Both the position numbers and the translations under genes were made by a program. DNA of 64,000 nt from an uncultured Oscillibacter sp. GTDB lineage: Bacteria > Bacillota > Clostridia > Oscillospirales > Oscillospiraceae. The notes under the pieces are model-generated. The model was not told the DNA's origin. It made no database searches and saw only the letters and a program-made list of their open reading frames with translations. Where the stretch lies: NCBI GenBank assembly GCA_910578935.1, contig CAJTSM010000012.1, positions 1-64,000 of the forward strand. The letters are read 5' to 3'. Shown here piece by piece: positions 40,581 through 49,623 of the stretch. The stretch's first letter is position 1; each line of letters starts with the position of its first letter.

Positions 40581-42131
40581 ATGAATGATGCACTTTTAAA
40601 GGCGGAAAATATTTTGAAGGTATACCCGAATGGGATTGTTGCCAATCGAGGGGTGAATTTTGAGGTTCAAAAGGGAGAAATCCACGCGCTTATCGGAGAA
40701 AACGGCGCCGGAAAATCCACGCTGATGAAGATTCTCTTTGGGATTGAAACGCCTGAGGAGGGAACGATCACGCTGAACGGGCAAGAGGTGTCCATCGACA
40801 GCCCCAAAAAGGCAATCAGTCTTGGAATTGGCATGGTGCACCAGCATTTTATGCTAGTTGATTCGCTGAGCATTGCCGAAAACATAGCGTTGGGACATGA
40901 GCCCTTGCAGCGGGGAATGTTTTTGGACCGTGACAAGATCGTGAAACAGGCGGGGGAGCTGGCGGAACGCTATCACTTTGAAATTGACGTCAATAGGGTG
41001 GTTCGGGATGCCAGCGTTGGAGTAAAGCAGAAAGCCGAGATTCTGAAGGCGCTGGCCCGCGGAGCCCAAATCCTGATTCTGGATGAGCCCACCGCTGTGC
41101 TGACGCCTCAGGAAACGCGGGAATTGTTTGTGGAACTGACGACTTTGCGCCAGGAGGGGTACACGATCATTTTTATTTCCCATAAACTCAAGGAGGTTAT
41201 GGAGATCTGTGACCGCATTACCATTATGAGGCACGGGCGGACGGTGGATACCTGTTTGGTAAAAGATACAAGTCCGGAAGAGATTTCACGGAAAATGGTG
41301 GGGCGCGACGTGGTACTGCACATTGAAAAGCAGCCCGCCAAACGCGGAGATGTGTGCCTGGAGACGCGGAGCGTTACTTGTGAAAATGTTTTTGGAAAGC
41401 GGGTCCTGGATGCGCTGAATATGCGCTTGCGGAGCGGCGAAGTGCTGGGGGTCGCAGGCGTGGAGGGAAATGGGCAGAGCGAGTTGGCGGAAATCTTGTT
41501 TGGGCTTAGGCAGCCATCTTCCGGAGAAGTGCTGATAAAAGGCAGCCGGATCGGACGGTTAAATCCTTCCGGTTGCCGCAGGTGCAAAGTCGCCTATATT
41601 CCGGAAGACCGCATGCGGATCGGCGTCGCGGCCCGGGAATCCATTTTGAGCAATATGCTCATTGATAAAGTGGACCGCTATCTGCGGGGACCTTTTTTGA
41701 AAGAGAAAGAAATGAATAGAGACGCGGAAAAGCTGCTGGCGGAATTTACGGTATTGGCCAGGACGGTCGATACTCCGGCTGGCATGCTTTCCGGTGGAAA
41801 TATCCAGAAGGTAGTTGCGGCCCGGGAGATGACGGAAGAGGCGCAGATCATCATTGCGGAACAGCCGACCCGTGGAATTGACCCGGGGGCTTCGGAGATA
41901 ATTCGCCGCAAGCTGCTGGAACTAAGAGACAAGGGCGCTGCCGTTTTGCTGATTTCCGCGGACCTGAATGAGATTTTGGAAATGAGTGACGGCGTTATTG
42001 TATTGCACGAGGGAAAAATCAATGGATATTTTCCGGATACAACCGCTTTAACAGAGGAGGAGTTAGGTTACTATATGCTTGGCGTTAAAAAGCAGAGCAG
42101 GGAAAGCGTGGAGGCGGCGTTATGCGGATAA
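40581..42131 (+). CDS. ABC transporter ATPase, double cassette (nucleoside/sugar type)
   Basis: A 516-aa protein with two nucleotide-binding domains. The first has Walker A GENGAGKST (about residue 39), a signature region DASVGVKQKAEILKAL and Walker B ILILDEPTAVLT; the second has GVEGNGQSELAE in place of a full Walker A and LSGGNIQKVVAAREM. Tandem cassettes with a degenerate second site are usual for YufO/RbsA-type importers. Overlaps the first permease gene by 10 bases. Confidence 0.94.
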   Translation: MNDALLKAENILKVYPNGIVANRGVNFEVQKGEIHALIGENGAGKSTLMKILFGIETPEEGTITLNGQEVSIDSPKKAISLGIGMVHQHFMLVDSLSIAENIALGHEPLQRGMFLDRDKIVKQAGELAERYHFEIDVNRVVRDASVGVKQKAEILKALARGAQILILDEPTAVLTPQETRELFVELTTLRQEGYTIIFISHKLKEVMEICDRITIMRHGRTVDTCLVKDTSPEEISRKMVGRDVVLHIEKQPAKRGDVCLETRSVTCENVFGKRVLDALNMRLRSGEVLGVAGVEGNGQSELAEILFGLRQPSSGEVLIKGSRIGRLNPSGCRRCKVAYIPEDRMRIGVAARESILSNMLIDKVDRYLRGPFLKEKEMNRDAEKLLAEFTVLARTVDTPAGMLSGGNIQKVVAAREMTEEAQIIIAEQPTRGIDPGASEIIRRKLLELRDKGAAVLLISADLNEILEMSDGVIVLHEGKINGYFPDTTALTEEELGYYMLGVKKQSRESVEAALCG

Positions 42132-43192
42132 ATAAAAACACCAGACTGTGGTTTCGTGCAGTTCGGTTTCTGCTGGCAATCGTGATTGCGCTTGGGGTCA
42201 GCTTTGTCATCATCGCTTTTTCTACAGATGCCCCGGTGCGCGCGGTTGTGAATCTGTTTACGGGGCCGGTTACGTCCGTCCGCCGTTTTTCCACTGTTTT
42301 TGAAACAATGATTCCGTTGACCTTTTCAGGTTTAGCGGTTTGCATCATGTTTAAGGCGAACCAATTCAACTTGGCAGCCGAAGGAGCGCTGTATGCCGGA
42401 GCGCTGACCGCGGCGATTGTGGGAATCTATGTCCAGGGGCCCGGATGGGCGGTTAAGGCTGCCGCCATTTTGGCGGGCGGGATGATTGGCTGTTTAATTG
42501 GCGCGATTCCCGGCATCGCAAAAGTGCGGTGGGGGGCCAGTGAGCTGGTGCTGTCGCTGATGCTCAATACGGTGGTTTTGAATTTGGGGACGTTCTTATT
42601 CAACCGTGTCGCCCGTGACCCCGCGCCGTCTTACGCGGCCTCCTATGAGCTGCCGCGGGAAGTTAGCCTGGTCAATCTGATTCCCGGTACGCGCATGCAC
42701 AGCGGGCTTATCATCGCGGCCTGCTTCGTTGCGGGATCCGCGGTGCTGATCTACAAAACAAAGTGGGGCTTCCAGCTTAATATGACAGGCTCCAATTTAA
42801 ATTTTGCGAAATACGCGGGAATTCATACGGCGCTGATTATTATAAGCGCCCAGTTGGTTGGCGGTTTTATCGCGGGGGCGGGAGGCGCTACGGAAATGCT
42901 GGGCCTGTACCGGCGGTTCCAATGGACGTCCCTGCCCGGATACGGGTTTGATGGGGTGATTTTAAATATTTTAGCGGGATCTAACCCACTGCTGATTCCG
43001 ATCGCGGCGTTTTTTCTCGCGTTTGTTCGCATAGGGGCCGATTATATGTACCGTCAGTCTGATGTTGCCGCGGAGATTGTGTCGATCATAGAAGGCATTA
43101 TTATTCTGCTGGTTATGGCATCCGCTTTTCTCGCGAAATGGGAGCATCGCCTGACGACAAAGGCGTCCGTGACGGGAGGTGAAAGCGCGTGA
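42122..43192 (+). CDS. ABC transporter permease (nucleoside importer), subunit 1
   Basis: A 356-aa membrane protein of the YufP/BPD type 2 permease family with about eight to ten helices. The motif FKANQFNLAAEGALYAGAL is typical of the first permease of this importer class, and GGFIAGAGGATEMLGLY is the coupling-loop region. Forms the channel with the next gene product (4-base overlap). Confidence 0.92.
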   Translation: MRINKNTRLWFRAVRFLLAIVIALGVSFVIIAFSTDAPVRAVVNLFTGPVTSVRRFSTVFETMIPLTFSGLAVCIMFKANQFNLAAEGALYAGALTAAIVGIYVQGPGWAVKAAAILAGGMIGCLIGAIPGIAKVRWGASELVLSLMLNTVVLNLGTFLFNRVARDPAPSYAASYELPREVSLVNLIPGTRMHSGLIIAACFVAGSAVLIYKTKWGFQLNMTGSNLNFAKYAGIHTALIIISAQLVGGFIAGAGGATEMLGLYRRFQWTSLPGYGFDGVILNILAGSNPLLIPIAAFFLAFVRIGADYMYRQSDVAAEIVSIIEGIIILLVMASAFLAKWEHRLTTKASVTGGESA

Positions 43193-44118
43193 ACTTTTGG
43201 GAATATGTGTTTACCCCCTCTTTCGCATATTCGGTGATCCGGGTTTCCACTCCGCTGGTGTTAGCGACGCTTGGCGTTGTAATTACATCGAAGGCCGGCA
43301 TTACCAATATTGGAATGGAGGGAGTCATGCTGACGTCAGCCCTGGCGGCCGTTTTCGGCAGCGCCTTCTCAGGAAATATTTGGGTTGGGCTGCTCGCCGC
43401 GATTTTGTGCGGAATCGCCGCGTCCCTTCTGCTGGGGTATTTGTCGATGCAGCTGAAGGTGGACGGCGCGCTGGCATGTATCGTGTTTAACAATATGGCC
43501 ATCGGCGGAACGGTCTTTGCCATGTATACCGTTACCCAGGACAAAGGGAATACCATCTCGCTGCACTCCGGTTCCCTGCCGCAGATCCAAATTCCCATAT
43601 TAAAGGAGATTCCCGTACTAGGCGAAATCTTCTCCAATCATAATGTACTGTCTTACGCAGCGCTTCTTTTGACGGTCGTAATCTGCGTTCTGCTGAGCAA
43701 AACTGCGCTGGGGCTTCGTATTCAAGCAGCGGGAGAGGCTCCGCAGGCGCTGAGCAGCGTAGGCGTCGACTTGAAGACCGTTCGTTACACGGCGCTGGGA
43801 ATCAGCGGCTTACTGGGAGGAATCGGAGGGGCGTTTATGTCCATGGGATATGTATCTTGGTTTTCGCGGGACATGGTGGCGGGCCGGGGTTTCATTGCCC
43901 TTGCGGCGGATGCCATGGGAAACAGCAACCCGGTGGGAGCCGTGCTTTCCGCAATGTTGTTTGCCATGGCGGAAGCGCTGAGCTTCACGCTCCAGACAAC
44001 TTCAATCCCGCCGGAGCTGGTACAGATGCTGCCATATTTGGTCACGATTATAGGTCTGATTACCTATTCCATTAAAAAGTCGCGGTCCCGTTCTGGTAAG
44101 AGCATTGTATCCAATTAG
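43189..44118 (+). CDS. ABC transporter permease (nucleoside importer), subunit 2
   Basis: A 309-aa permease of the YufQ type (TPLVLATLGVVITSKAGITNIGMEGVMLTSA near the start; GISGLLGGIGGAFMSMGYVSWF near the coupling loop). Start GTG 43189, overlapping the previous gene by 4 bases (GTGA). Confidence 0.92.
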   Translation: MNFWEYVFTPSFAYSVIRVSTPLVLATLGVVITSKAGITNIGMEGVMLTSALAAVFGSAFSGNIWVGLLAAILCGIAASLLLGYLSMQLKVDGALACIVFNNMAIGGTVFAMYTVTQDKGNTISLHSGSLPQIQIPILKEIPVLGEIFSNHNVLSYAALLLTVVICVLLSKTALGLRIQAAGEAPQALSSVGVDLKTVRYTALGISGLLGGIGGAFMSMGYVSWFSRDMVAGRGFIALAADAMGNSNPVGAVLSAMLFAMAEALSFTLQTTSIPPELVQMLPYLVTIIGLITYSIKKSRSRSGKSIVSN

Positions 44119-44131
44119 CGGGAGGTATCAT

Positions 44132-45109
44132 ATGGAAAAGCGGAAAATAATTATGGATGTCGATACCGGCACAGATGACGCGTTGGCGTTACTGATCGCG
44201 CTGCTGAGCGATTCCGTTGAACTTTTAGGCGTAACGACGGTGGCCGGCAACCGCCCGGTCCGGCAGACAACGGATAATACGCTTCGGCTTATGGAACAGG
44301 TTGGAAGGCACGTTCCGGTTTACCGCGGATGTGCGGAGCCGCTCTGCGCCGAGCTATTCGGCGACCGGCATGGCGCTTCGCGTTCGGCGGTTTTGGGAGT
44401 GGAAGTAAATGGGCAAAAAATCGAATATCACAGTGAAACGCTTCCCTATCCTCCTTCGCCGGTCAGAGAGCGGGAAATCAGCGCGGTAGAGTATTTGATC
44501 CAGACGCTGATGTCCTCTGAAGGAGAGATTGATTTGGTCTGTGTGGCGCCTCTGACAAATCTGTCGGTGGCCATGCGAGCCCAGCCGGGTATTCGGGAAA
44601 AAATCCACCGCGTCATTATTATGGGCGGAGGATTTGCGTCCGGCAACATTACCGGCGCGGCGGAACTGAACTTTTGGATGGACCCTGAGGCGGCGCAGAT
44701 TGTGCTTTCCAGCGGCTGTGACATTACACTGGTGCCCCTGGACGCGACTCATGACGGTGCGCTGAGCCGCCAGGAAGCAGAAAAAATCCGGAGCATTGGA
44801 ACCAAAGCGGCGGAAACTGCGGCAGACCTTATATTGACGAGTATCCGCGCCTATGAAACCATTCAGGGAATGGAGGGCCGCGCGCCTCTGCATGACGCCC
44901 TGGCGTTATGCGCCGCGATTGATGATTCCGTACTGCGTAATGTTCGGGCGGCCCGGGTGGATGTCGATTTTGGGGGAGGAATCTGTGACGGGATGTCTGT
45001 GATGGACAGCCGCCCTCACTCCGGAAAGCGTCCGAACGCATCCGTTGCGCTGGGCTGCAATCAGCAGCGGTTTTTCGATGATCTGTATAAAATCATAGCG
45101 TCAGCCTAA
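44132..45109 (+). CDS. Inosine-uridine preferring nucleoside hydrolase family protein
   Basis: A 325-aa enzyme with the Ca2+-binding N-terminal motif IMDVDTGTDDALALLIAL, central VAPLTNLSVAM and IIMGGGFASGN, and the later AELNFWMDPEAAQIVL. It splits ribonucleosides to base plus ribose, which the operon's kinase can phosphorylate. ATG 44132 has GGAGG upstream. Last gene of the operon. Confidence 0.92.
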   Translation: MEKRKIIMDVDTGTDDALALLIALLSDSVELLGVTTVAGNRPVRQTTDNTLRLMEQVGRHVPVYRGCAEPLCAELFGDRHGASRSAVLGVEVNGQKIEYHSETLPYPPSPVREREISAVEYLIQTLMSSEGEIDLVCVAPLTNLSVAMRAQPGIREKIHRVIIMGGGFASGNITGAAELNFWMDPEAAQIVLSSGCDITLVPLDATHDGALSRQEAEKIRSIGTKAAETAADLILTSIRAYETIQGMEGRAPLHDALALCAAIDDSVLRNVRAARVDVDFGGGICDGMSVMDSRPHSGKRPNASVALGCNQQRFFDDLYKIIASA

Positions 45110-45224
45110 CCCCTGGGGAAAGATGGGCTCTAAAGGCTGTCTTCCGCGTTTTCAGCGGAGTTCTTGCTGAGTCCGAGCAATCTTTTTGCCGGCGTCTCTT
45201 CCGCCTGGCCGGCGGACCGTTTGA

Positions 45225-45278
45225 CAGGCCGGGAAGCCCTTCCGATTCTTCAAAAAATCGGAGGAGCTTCCCGGCCTG
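45225..45278. terminator. Bidirectional terminator between converging operons
   Basis: A 13-bp outer stem (45225-45237 with 45266-45278) with an inner 8-9-bp stem (TTCCGATT / AATCGGAG). It ends the nucleoside operon (a T-rich tract follows at about 45291) and probably the lyase operon on the other strand. Confidence 0.65.
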
Positions 45279-45302
45279 ATTACGTTAGAATTTTTTGCTT
45301 GC

Positions 45303-46958
45303 TTACTTCTCCACGTTGGGATAGGGCTCAAGGAAGGCGTGGAAGTGGCGCATGGGGAGCTTGTGGCCCCAGACGATGCGCATGTTGGGAATGCTCTCCC
45401 GGTCCTCATAGAGGGCCTTGACGGCGGCGATGACATAATCCAGGTGCTCCTGGGTCAGCCGGTCGCGGTCAATGGCGAAGCGGACCACGTTGGCAAGCTC
45501 GGCCTGCTGCTCGGGGGTCTTCAGGTCGTACTCCATGGAGTAGTCGCCAAGCTCCGAGACGCGGATGCCGTACCGGCGGATCAGCTCCAGGGAGAAACCC
45601 TCTCCGGCAAAGGTGTCGTGGCCCCGCTTGCCGTCGAAGAACTCGTCCATGTTGATGTACACCGCGTGGCCGCCGGCGGGCAGCACCACGCCCTTGACCC
45701 CGGCCTTGTAGAAGCCCTGGGCCAGATACTCGCACTGCTTCACGCGGCCGTCCATGTAGTTGAAGTCGCAGCTCTCATACAGGCCGCAGGACAAAGCCAT
45801 GATGTCCCGGCCGCTCATGCCGCCGTAGGAGTCGTTGCCGTAGCAGGAGATCTGCTTGACCTTCAGCAAAACGCCCACGTCGGTCTTGACGCTTCCGTCC
45901 TCGTTGAAGTCGGAGAACTTCTGCCAGAACAAGCCCTTGTCCCGGAAGGCCAGCATGCCGCCCATGTTGGAGTGGCCGTCCTTCTTGGCGGACATGGAGA
46001 AGCCGTCGCAGTAGGAGAACATTTCCGTGGCGATCTCGGCGATGGATTTGTCCTCGTAGCCGGGCTCGTTCATCTTGATGAAGTAGCAGTTCTCCGCCCA
46101 GCGGGCCACGTCGAAGATCAGGGGGATGTCATACTTCCGGGAGATCCGGTGGATCTCCTTGATGTTGCCCATGGAGACGGGGTGGCCACAGATGGGGTTG
46201 TTGGTGATGCAGGTGAAAATCAGGGGCACGTTCTCCGGACCCACGCCCTGAATCAGCTGCTCCAGCTTGTCGATGTCCATGTTGCCCTTGAACGGGTTTT
46301 TCTCATACTTGCCGCCCTCGGGAACCTGGTACAGCAGCTCCTTGTGGTAGAGGTTGCGGGGAATGGAGCCCATCTGCTTGATGTTGCCCTCGGTGGTGTC
46401 GAAGTGTCCGTTGGAGGGGATGGTGAAGACCTTGCCGGGATGGCGCTGGGCCAGAATCTTCTTGACAATCTCCATCAGCACGGACTCGGCGGCCCGGCCC
46501 TGCTGGATGATAAAGCTGTTGGGACGCTCCATCTGCGCGGCGCCGCCGTTGAACAGGCCCCCCTCATACTCGCACAGGTACAGCTCGTTCATCATCTTCT
46601 CCACGTCCCGGCAGTCCGTGCGCACCAGGTCGATGGACTTCTTCCAGTTCTTCTCCCCGCCCCGCTCGAAGATGTCGCGGAACGTATCCAGCAGCACATA
46701 GTAGCCGGTGTTCCGGCCGTAGGCCTCGTCGCCAAGGAACAGGGTGGCCCACTGCTGGTTGGTCATGGCGGTGGTGCCGGAGTCGGACAGCATGTCGACC
46801 GTCAGCATGCCGGAGGGGAAGGCGAACTCGTTGTAGTGGGTGGCCTTCAGGGCCCGTTCACGCTGTTCCACCGTGACCGTGGGCAGGTCGCGGACCGCGA
46901 AGGTGAAGTGATGAGGAGCGGGAACGTCCAGGGGATAGTGCGTCATGTTCTTGTCCAT
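45303..46958 (-). CDS. tnaA: Tryptophanase-family beta-eliminating lyase, long form
   Basis: A 551-aa PLP enzyme. Motifs of tryptophanase / tyrosine phenol-lyase: TVDMLSDSGTTAMT, LGDEAYGRNTGYY, NVPLIFTCITNNPICGHPVS, the Asp/Arg motif LIFDVARWAENCYFIK and the PLP-lysine region GFSMSAKKDGHSNMGG. Compared with Escherichia coli tryptophanase (471 aa) it has an insertion of about 50 residues after YVLLDTFRDIF (residues about 95-150). It cleaves tryptophan to indole, pyruvate and ammonia, or a related amino acid; the substrate is not certain. It is the last gene of an operon with membrane proteins and an M20 peptidase. Confidence 0.87.
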   Translation of the reverse strand: MDKNMTHYPLDVPAPHHFTFAVRDLPTVTVEQRERALKATHYNEFAFPSGMLTVDMLSDSGTTAMTNQQWATLFLGDEAYGRNTGYYVLLDTFRDIFERGGEKNWKKSIDLVRTDCRDVEKMMNELYLCEYEGGLFNGGAAQMERPNSFIIQQGRAAESVLMEIVKKILAQRHPGKVFTIPSNGHFDTTEGNIKQMGSIPRNLYHKELLYQVPEGGKYEKNPFKGNMDIDKLEQLIQGVGPENVPLIFTCITNNPICGHPVSMGNIKEIHRISRKYDIPLIFDVARWAENCYFIKMNEPGYEDKSIAEIATEMFSYCDGFSMSAKKDGHSNMGGMLAFRDKGLFWQKFSDFNEDGSVKTDVGVLLKVKQISCYGNDSYGGMSGRDIMALSCGLYESCDFNYMDGRVKQCEYLAQGFYKAGVKGVVLPAGGHAVYINMDEFFDGKRGHDTFAGEGFSLELIRRYGIRVSELGDYSMEYDLKTPEQQAELANVVRFAIDRDRLTQEHLDYVIAAVKALYEDRESIPNMRIVWGHKLPMRHFHAFLEPYPNVEK

Positions 46959-46981
46959 TTTGATCTACCTCCATAGAGCTT

Positions 46982-47224
46982 TTATAGGACGCCCCGGCGG
47001 CCGCTTCCGCGGCCGGCGGACGGTGTCTCTTCCTTTTCGGACCCTGCATCGAACCGTTTTACAGTCCGAATGCCGAGAATCAGTGCGGCGGCGGAAATTA
47101 TTGCGCAGATTAGAATAAATCCGTTTTGGACGCTGAACAGGAATCGGTCCGTTAGCATAACGGTTATAATCAGAACGCTTCCAAATGCCTCTAATTGCAA
47201 TCCTCGCCGTTTTGACAATTTCAT
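46982..47224 (-). CDS. Small two-helix membrane protein
   Basis: An 80-aa protein with hydrophobic stretches at residues about 14-30 and 34-51 (FILICAIISAAALILGI) and a charged C-terminal tail. Its ATG follows a TGAGG site right after the YjiG-type stop (14 bases), between that gene and the lyase gene, so it is probably a real accessory membrane protein. No family recognised. Confidence 0.6.
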   Translation of the reverse strand: MKLSKRRGLQLEAFGSVLIITVMLTDRFLFSVQNGFILICAIISAAALILGIRTVKRFDAGSEKEETPSAGRGSGRRGVL

Positions 47225-47238
47225 GCGGTCTGCCTCAA

Positions 47239-47742
47239 TTACTGCACACCCATCATTGCCAGAATGACGCGCATAATGACAAGGCTCAGCGCCGCGTCAA
47301 AGAGGCAGACCAGGATCATCAACGGATGCCATTTTTTGTTGGAGCCGGTTACCAGCACGATGCGGGCGTAATGGCCGATCAGAGTGCCCATCAAGATGCA
47401 GGCGGGCAGCATCATGGAGGCCTGGCCCAGGGTCAGCGCGCCGGCCTCATACATGCAAGCCGCAGTGGCGCATCCGGAGGCCTTGGCAAAGAATGCGGAA
47501 ATCAGCACCGCAAACGCTTCGCCAGGCAGTCCGAACAGGCCCATCACCGGGGACATGACAATGCCCAGCAGATCCATCAGGCCGGTTTCCCGCAGGATGT
47601 AGACCAGCACGTAACCCAGAATCATAGCGGGAGTGATATTCTCAATGCCGACTTTGAAACCCTTGGCGCAGCCTTTCAGAAAGATGTCGACGATGGAAGG
47701 TTTCTGCTTTGCCGGGACGGCGGCTGTTTTCTGTTCGCTCAT
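47239..47742 (-). CDS. YjiG-type nucleoside-recognition (Gate) domain membrane protein
   Basis: A 167-aa membrane protein with about four helices (KVGIENITPAMILGYVLVYIL, FAVLISAFFAKASGCATAA, LMGTLIGHYARIVLVTG). It and the next upstream gene form the pair YjiG/YjiH, halves of a Gate-domain transporter. In Escherichia coli the pair neighbours a dipeptidase, which fits the M20 peptidase here. Likely substrate: an amino acid or small peptide (inference). Confidence 0.8.
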   Translation of the reverse strand: MSEQKTAAVPAKQKPSIVDIFLKGCAKGFKVGIENITPAMILGYVLVYILRETGLMDLLGIVMSPVMGLFGLPGEAFAVLISAFFAKASGCATAACMYEAGALTLGQASMMLPACILMGTLIGHYARIVLVTGSNKKWHPLMILVCLFDAALSLVIMRVILAMMGVQ

Positions 47743-47757
47743 TTCCTATTCCTCCTT

Positions 47758-48399
47758 TTACGCTTTGGTTTTCTTCAGCTTCAGTACCAGGCGGACGATA
47801 TTCGCCCCCACCAGCTTGCAGACAAACATAATCACGATACAGGGGCCCAGAGCTACCGGGCAGATGGCCACCAGAGGCGCTCCGCCGGTGATGGTATTGT
47901 TGATGCATGCGGAGCCCGCGTACTGATACGCTGTGAAGATGGTCCGTTCATCGTCGGTGATGTCCCCGGCATCGTAGAGGTCTTTTGTCATAACTGCCGC
48001 CACGTCGGAGCCGGTGAAGCTGGAGACAAAGGCAATGCCGCACTTGCCGGGGATACCCATCAGCGGCCGGAGCAGGGGGCGAAACAACACGTCCGACGCC
48101 TTGAAGGCGCCCAGCTCTTCAAATACTGCCAGCAGTCCGCAGAAGAACATAACCGGGGGAATCAGGTTGAAGCCCGCCATGAAACCGTCTTTGGCGCCGG
48201 TGCCGCCGGAACCAATCAAATTCGCGCCGGTGTCGCCAATCTTGCCGAAGGAGCCGGACAGGTTGGTGAAGTCCAGTACCTTGATGGGTCCCTCCGCCGT
48301 GCGAAATGCCCCTGACAGGACCAGGATCAAGAAGATCAGGGCAATCCACGCGCCAATTCCAATTTCTTCTCTCTGAGCCTTCTCTTTGGTGTTTTCCAT
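47758..48399 (-). CDS. YjiH-type membrane protein
   Basis: A 213-aa membrane protein with about five helices (IGAWIALIFLILVLSGAF; FNLIPPVMFFCGLLAVFEEL; GIPGKCGIAFVSSFTGSDVA). Partner of the YjiG-type protein, 15 bases downstream. The FTGSDVAAVMTKDLYD stretch is a Gate-domain feature. Confidence 0.8.
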   Translation of the reverse strand: MENTKEKAQREEIGIGAWIALIFLILVLSGAFRTAEGPIKVLDFTNLSGSFGKIGDTGANLIGSGGTGAKDGFMAGFNLIPPVMFFCGLLAVFEELGAFKASDVLFRPLLRPLMGIPGKCGIAFVSSFTGSDVAAVMTKDLYDAGDITDDERTIFTAYQYAGSACINNTITGGAPLVAICPVALGPCIVIMFVCKLVGANIVRLVLKLKKTKA

Positions 48400-48419
48400 T
48401 TTATATTCCTCCTTATCAA

Positions 48420-49601
48420 CTATTCCTTCATGAAATCGTCCCGCAGCGTCGCGGCGGCACAGGCGGCCAGAACGCAGCGCTGGTAAAACGACTCCACATC
48501 GGCGTATTCATCCGGCGTGTGATTTCCCTCCCCGCGGGGACCCATGCCGCATACCGTAGGGACGCCGCAGGACACGGTAATGCCGGAATCCGACAAGCTG
48601 CCGGACCGGAAGCAGCCGATTTCGCCAAAACCGGTGTCTGCCGCCGTTTGTTTTAAGTGCTCAAACAGTGCCATCACGCCGCTGGTGGTGTCCATGCACT
48701 GCATGACGCGGCTGAGATCCAGTTCCGCAGTGGTGTCCGGGACGGTACTGTGATTTGTAGCTTTTTGAAGAATGCCGAAGATCTCCTGCCCAACCGCCAT
48801 AGTTTGAAAGCGGACGCCGATCCGGATGGCGCAGGCGTCCGGAATGGTGTTTTCTCCAAGGCCGCCGCTGACCATGCCGCAGTTGATGAGCCGTCCCCGG
48901 GGAATATCGTTTTGCGCTTCGATCTCCACAATTTTGTGGGCGGCCTCCAGCACCGCCGAACGGCCCTTTTCCGGGGCAATGCCGGAATGGGAGGCCACGC
49001 CGTGGACCAGAATGCTTACCGGGCCGCCGCCGCTGCGGCCTACTACAAAGCGGTTGTCCATGTACCCGGTTTCAAAGTTGAATGCCGCCAGAGCTCCCTC
49101 CGCTTCCTTGGCGAAGAGTTCCTTGGTGTTGGAGAACATATGAAGGTTTTCCTCATCCCCGGCGAAGATAAGCTTGATAGGCCGCTCCCGCCAGCCGGCT
49201 GCCGCCAGGGCCTTTACGATATACAGCGCCATAATCAAGCCGGGCTTCATGTCCAAAACGCCGGGGCCGTGGGCCATGCCGTTCCCGTCAATGCGGAAGG
49301 GGTTCTCCTTGGCCGCGCCTTCTTTAAACACGGTGTCCATATGCCCGATGAGCAGGAGGGGAGCTTTGCCGCTCTCCATATTCCACTCGCCGATCAGCAT
49401 GTCTCCGGCGTTTTCCATGGGGATGGTCCGGGTTTGGATGCCCGCCGCCTCCATCTCCCGGCGCAGAATGCCGCAGACCTGATTTACACCGTCGATCTGA
49501 CGGCTGCCGCTCTCCGTGTTTACCAGTTTTTCCCACAGGGCCAGCATAGGCTGGCGCTGCCCGTCGATGTACCGGCGGAGTTGCTCATAAATTCGCTCCA
49601 T
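48420..49601 (-). CDS. M20 family metallopeptidase (carboxypeptidase G2-like)
   Basis: A 393-aa zinc peptidase. Predicted metal ligands: His87 (IGHMDTVF, with Asp89), Asp117 (GPGVLDMKPG), Glu150/151 (AGDEENLH) and a later His near residue 362 (EGNHTPDEY). The dimerisation (lid) domain lies between about 185 and 300 (VHGVASHSGIAPEKG). The closest group by motif is glutamate carboxypeptidase / CPG2-like. It would hydrolyse an imported peptide or N-acyl amino acid, giving amino acids for the lyase encoded downstream (inference). Confidence 0.88.
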   Translation of the reverse strand: MERIYEQLRRYIDGQRQPMLALWEKLVNTESGSRQIDGVNQVCGILRREMEAAGIQTRTIPMENAGDMLIGEWNMESGKAPLLLIGHMDTVFKEGAAKENPFRIDGNGMAHGPGVLDMKPGLIMALYIVKALAAAGWRERPIKLIFAGDEENLHMFSNTKELFAKEAEGALAAFNFETGYMDNRFVVGRSGGGPVSILVHGVASHSGIAPEKGRSAVLEAAHKIVEIEAQNDIPRGRLINCGMVSGGLGENTIPDACAIRIGVRFQTMAVGQEIFGILQKATNHSTVPDTTAELDLSRVMQCMDTTSGVMALFEHLKQTAADTGFGEIGCFRSGSLSDSGITVSCGVPTVCGMGPRGEGNHTPDEYADVESFYQRCVLAACAAATLRDDFMKE

Positions 49602-49623
49602 AGTTATCCTCCTCTATTTTCGC

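Noticed and set aside
45339..46976. A 545-codon plus-strand ORF opposite the tryptophanase-family gene
   Set aside because: Low-complexity antisense shadow (Val/Leu/Gly/His rich) without a ribosome site.
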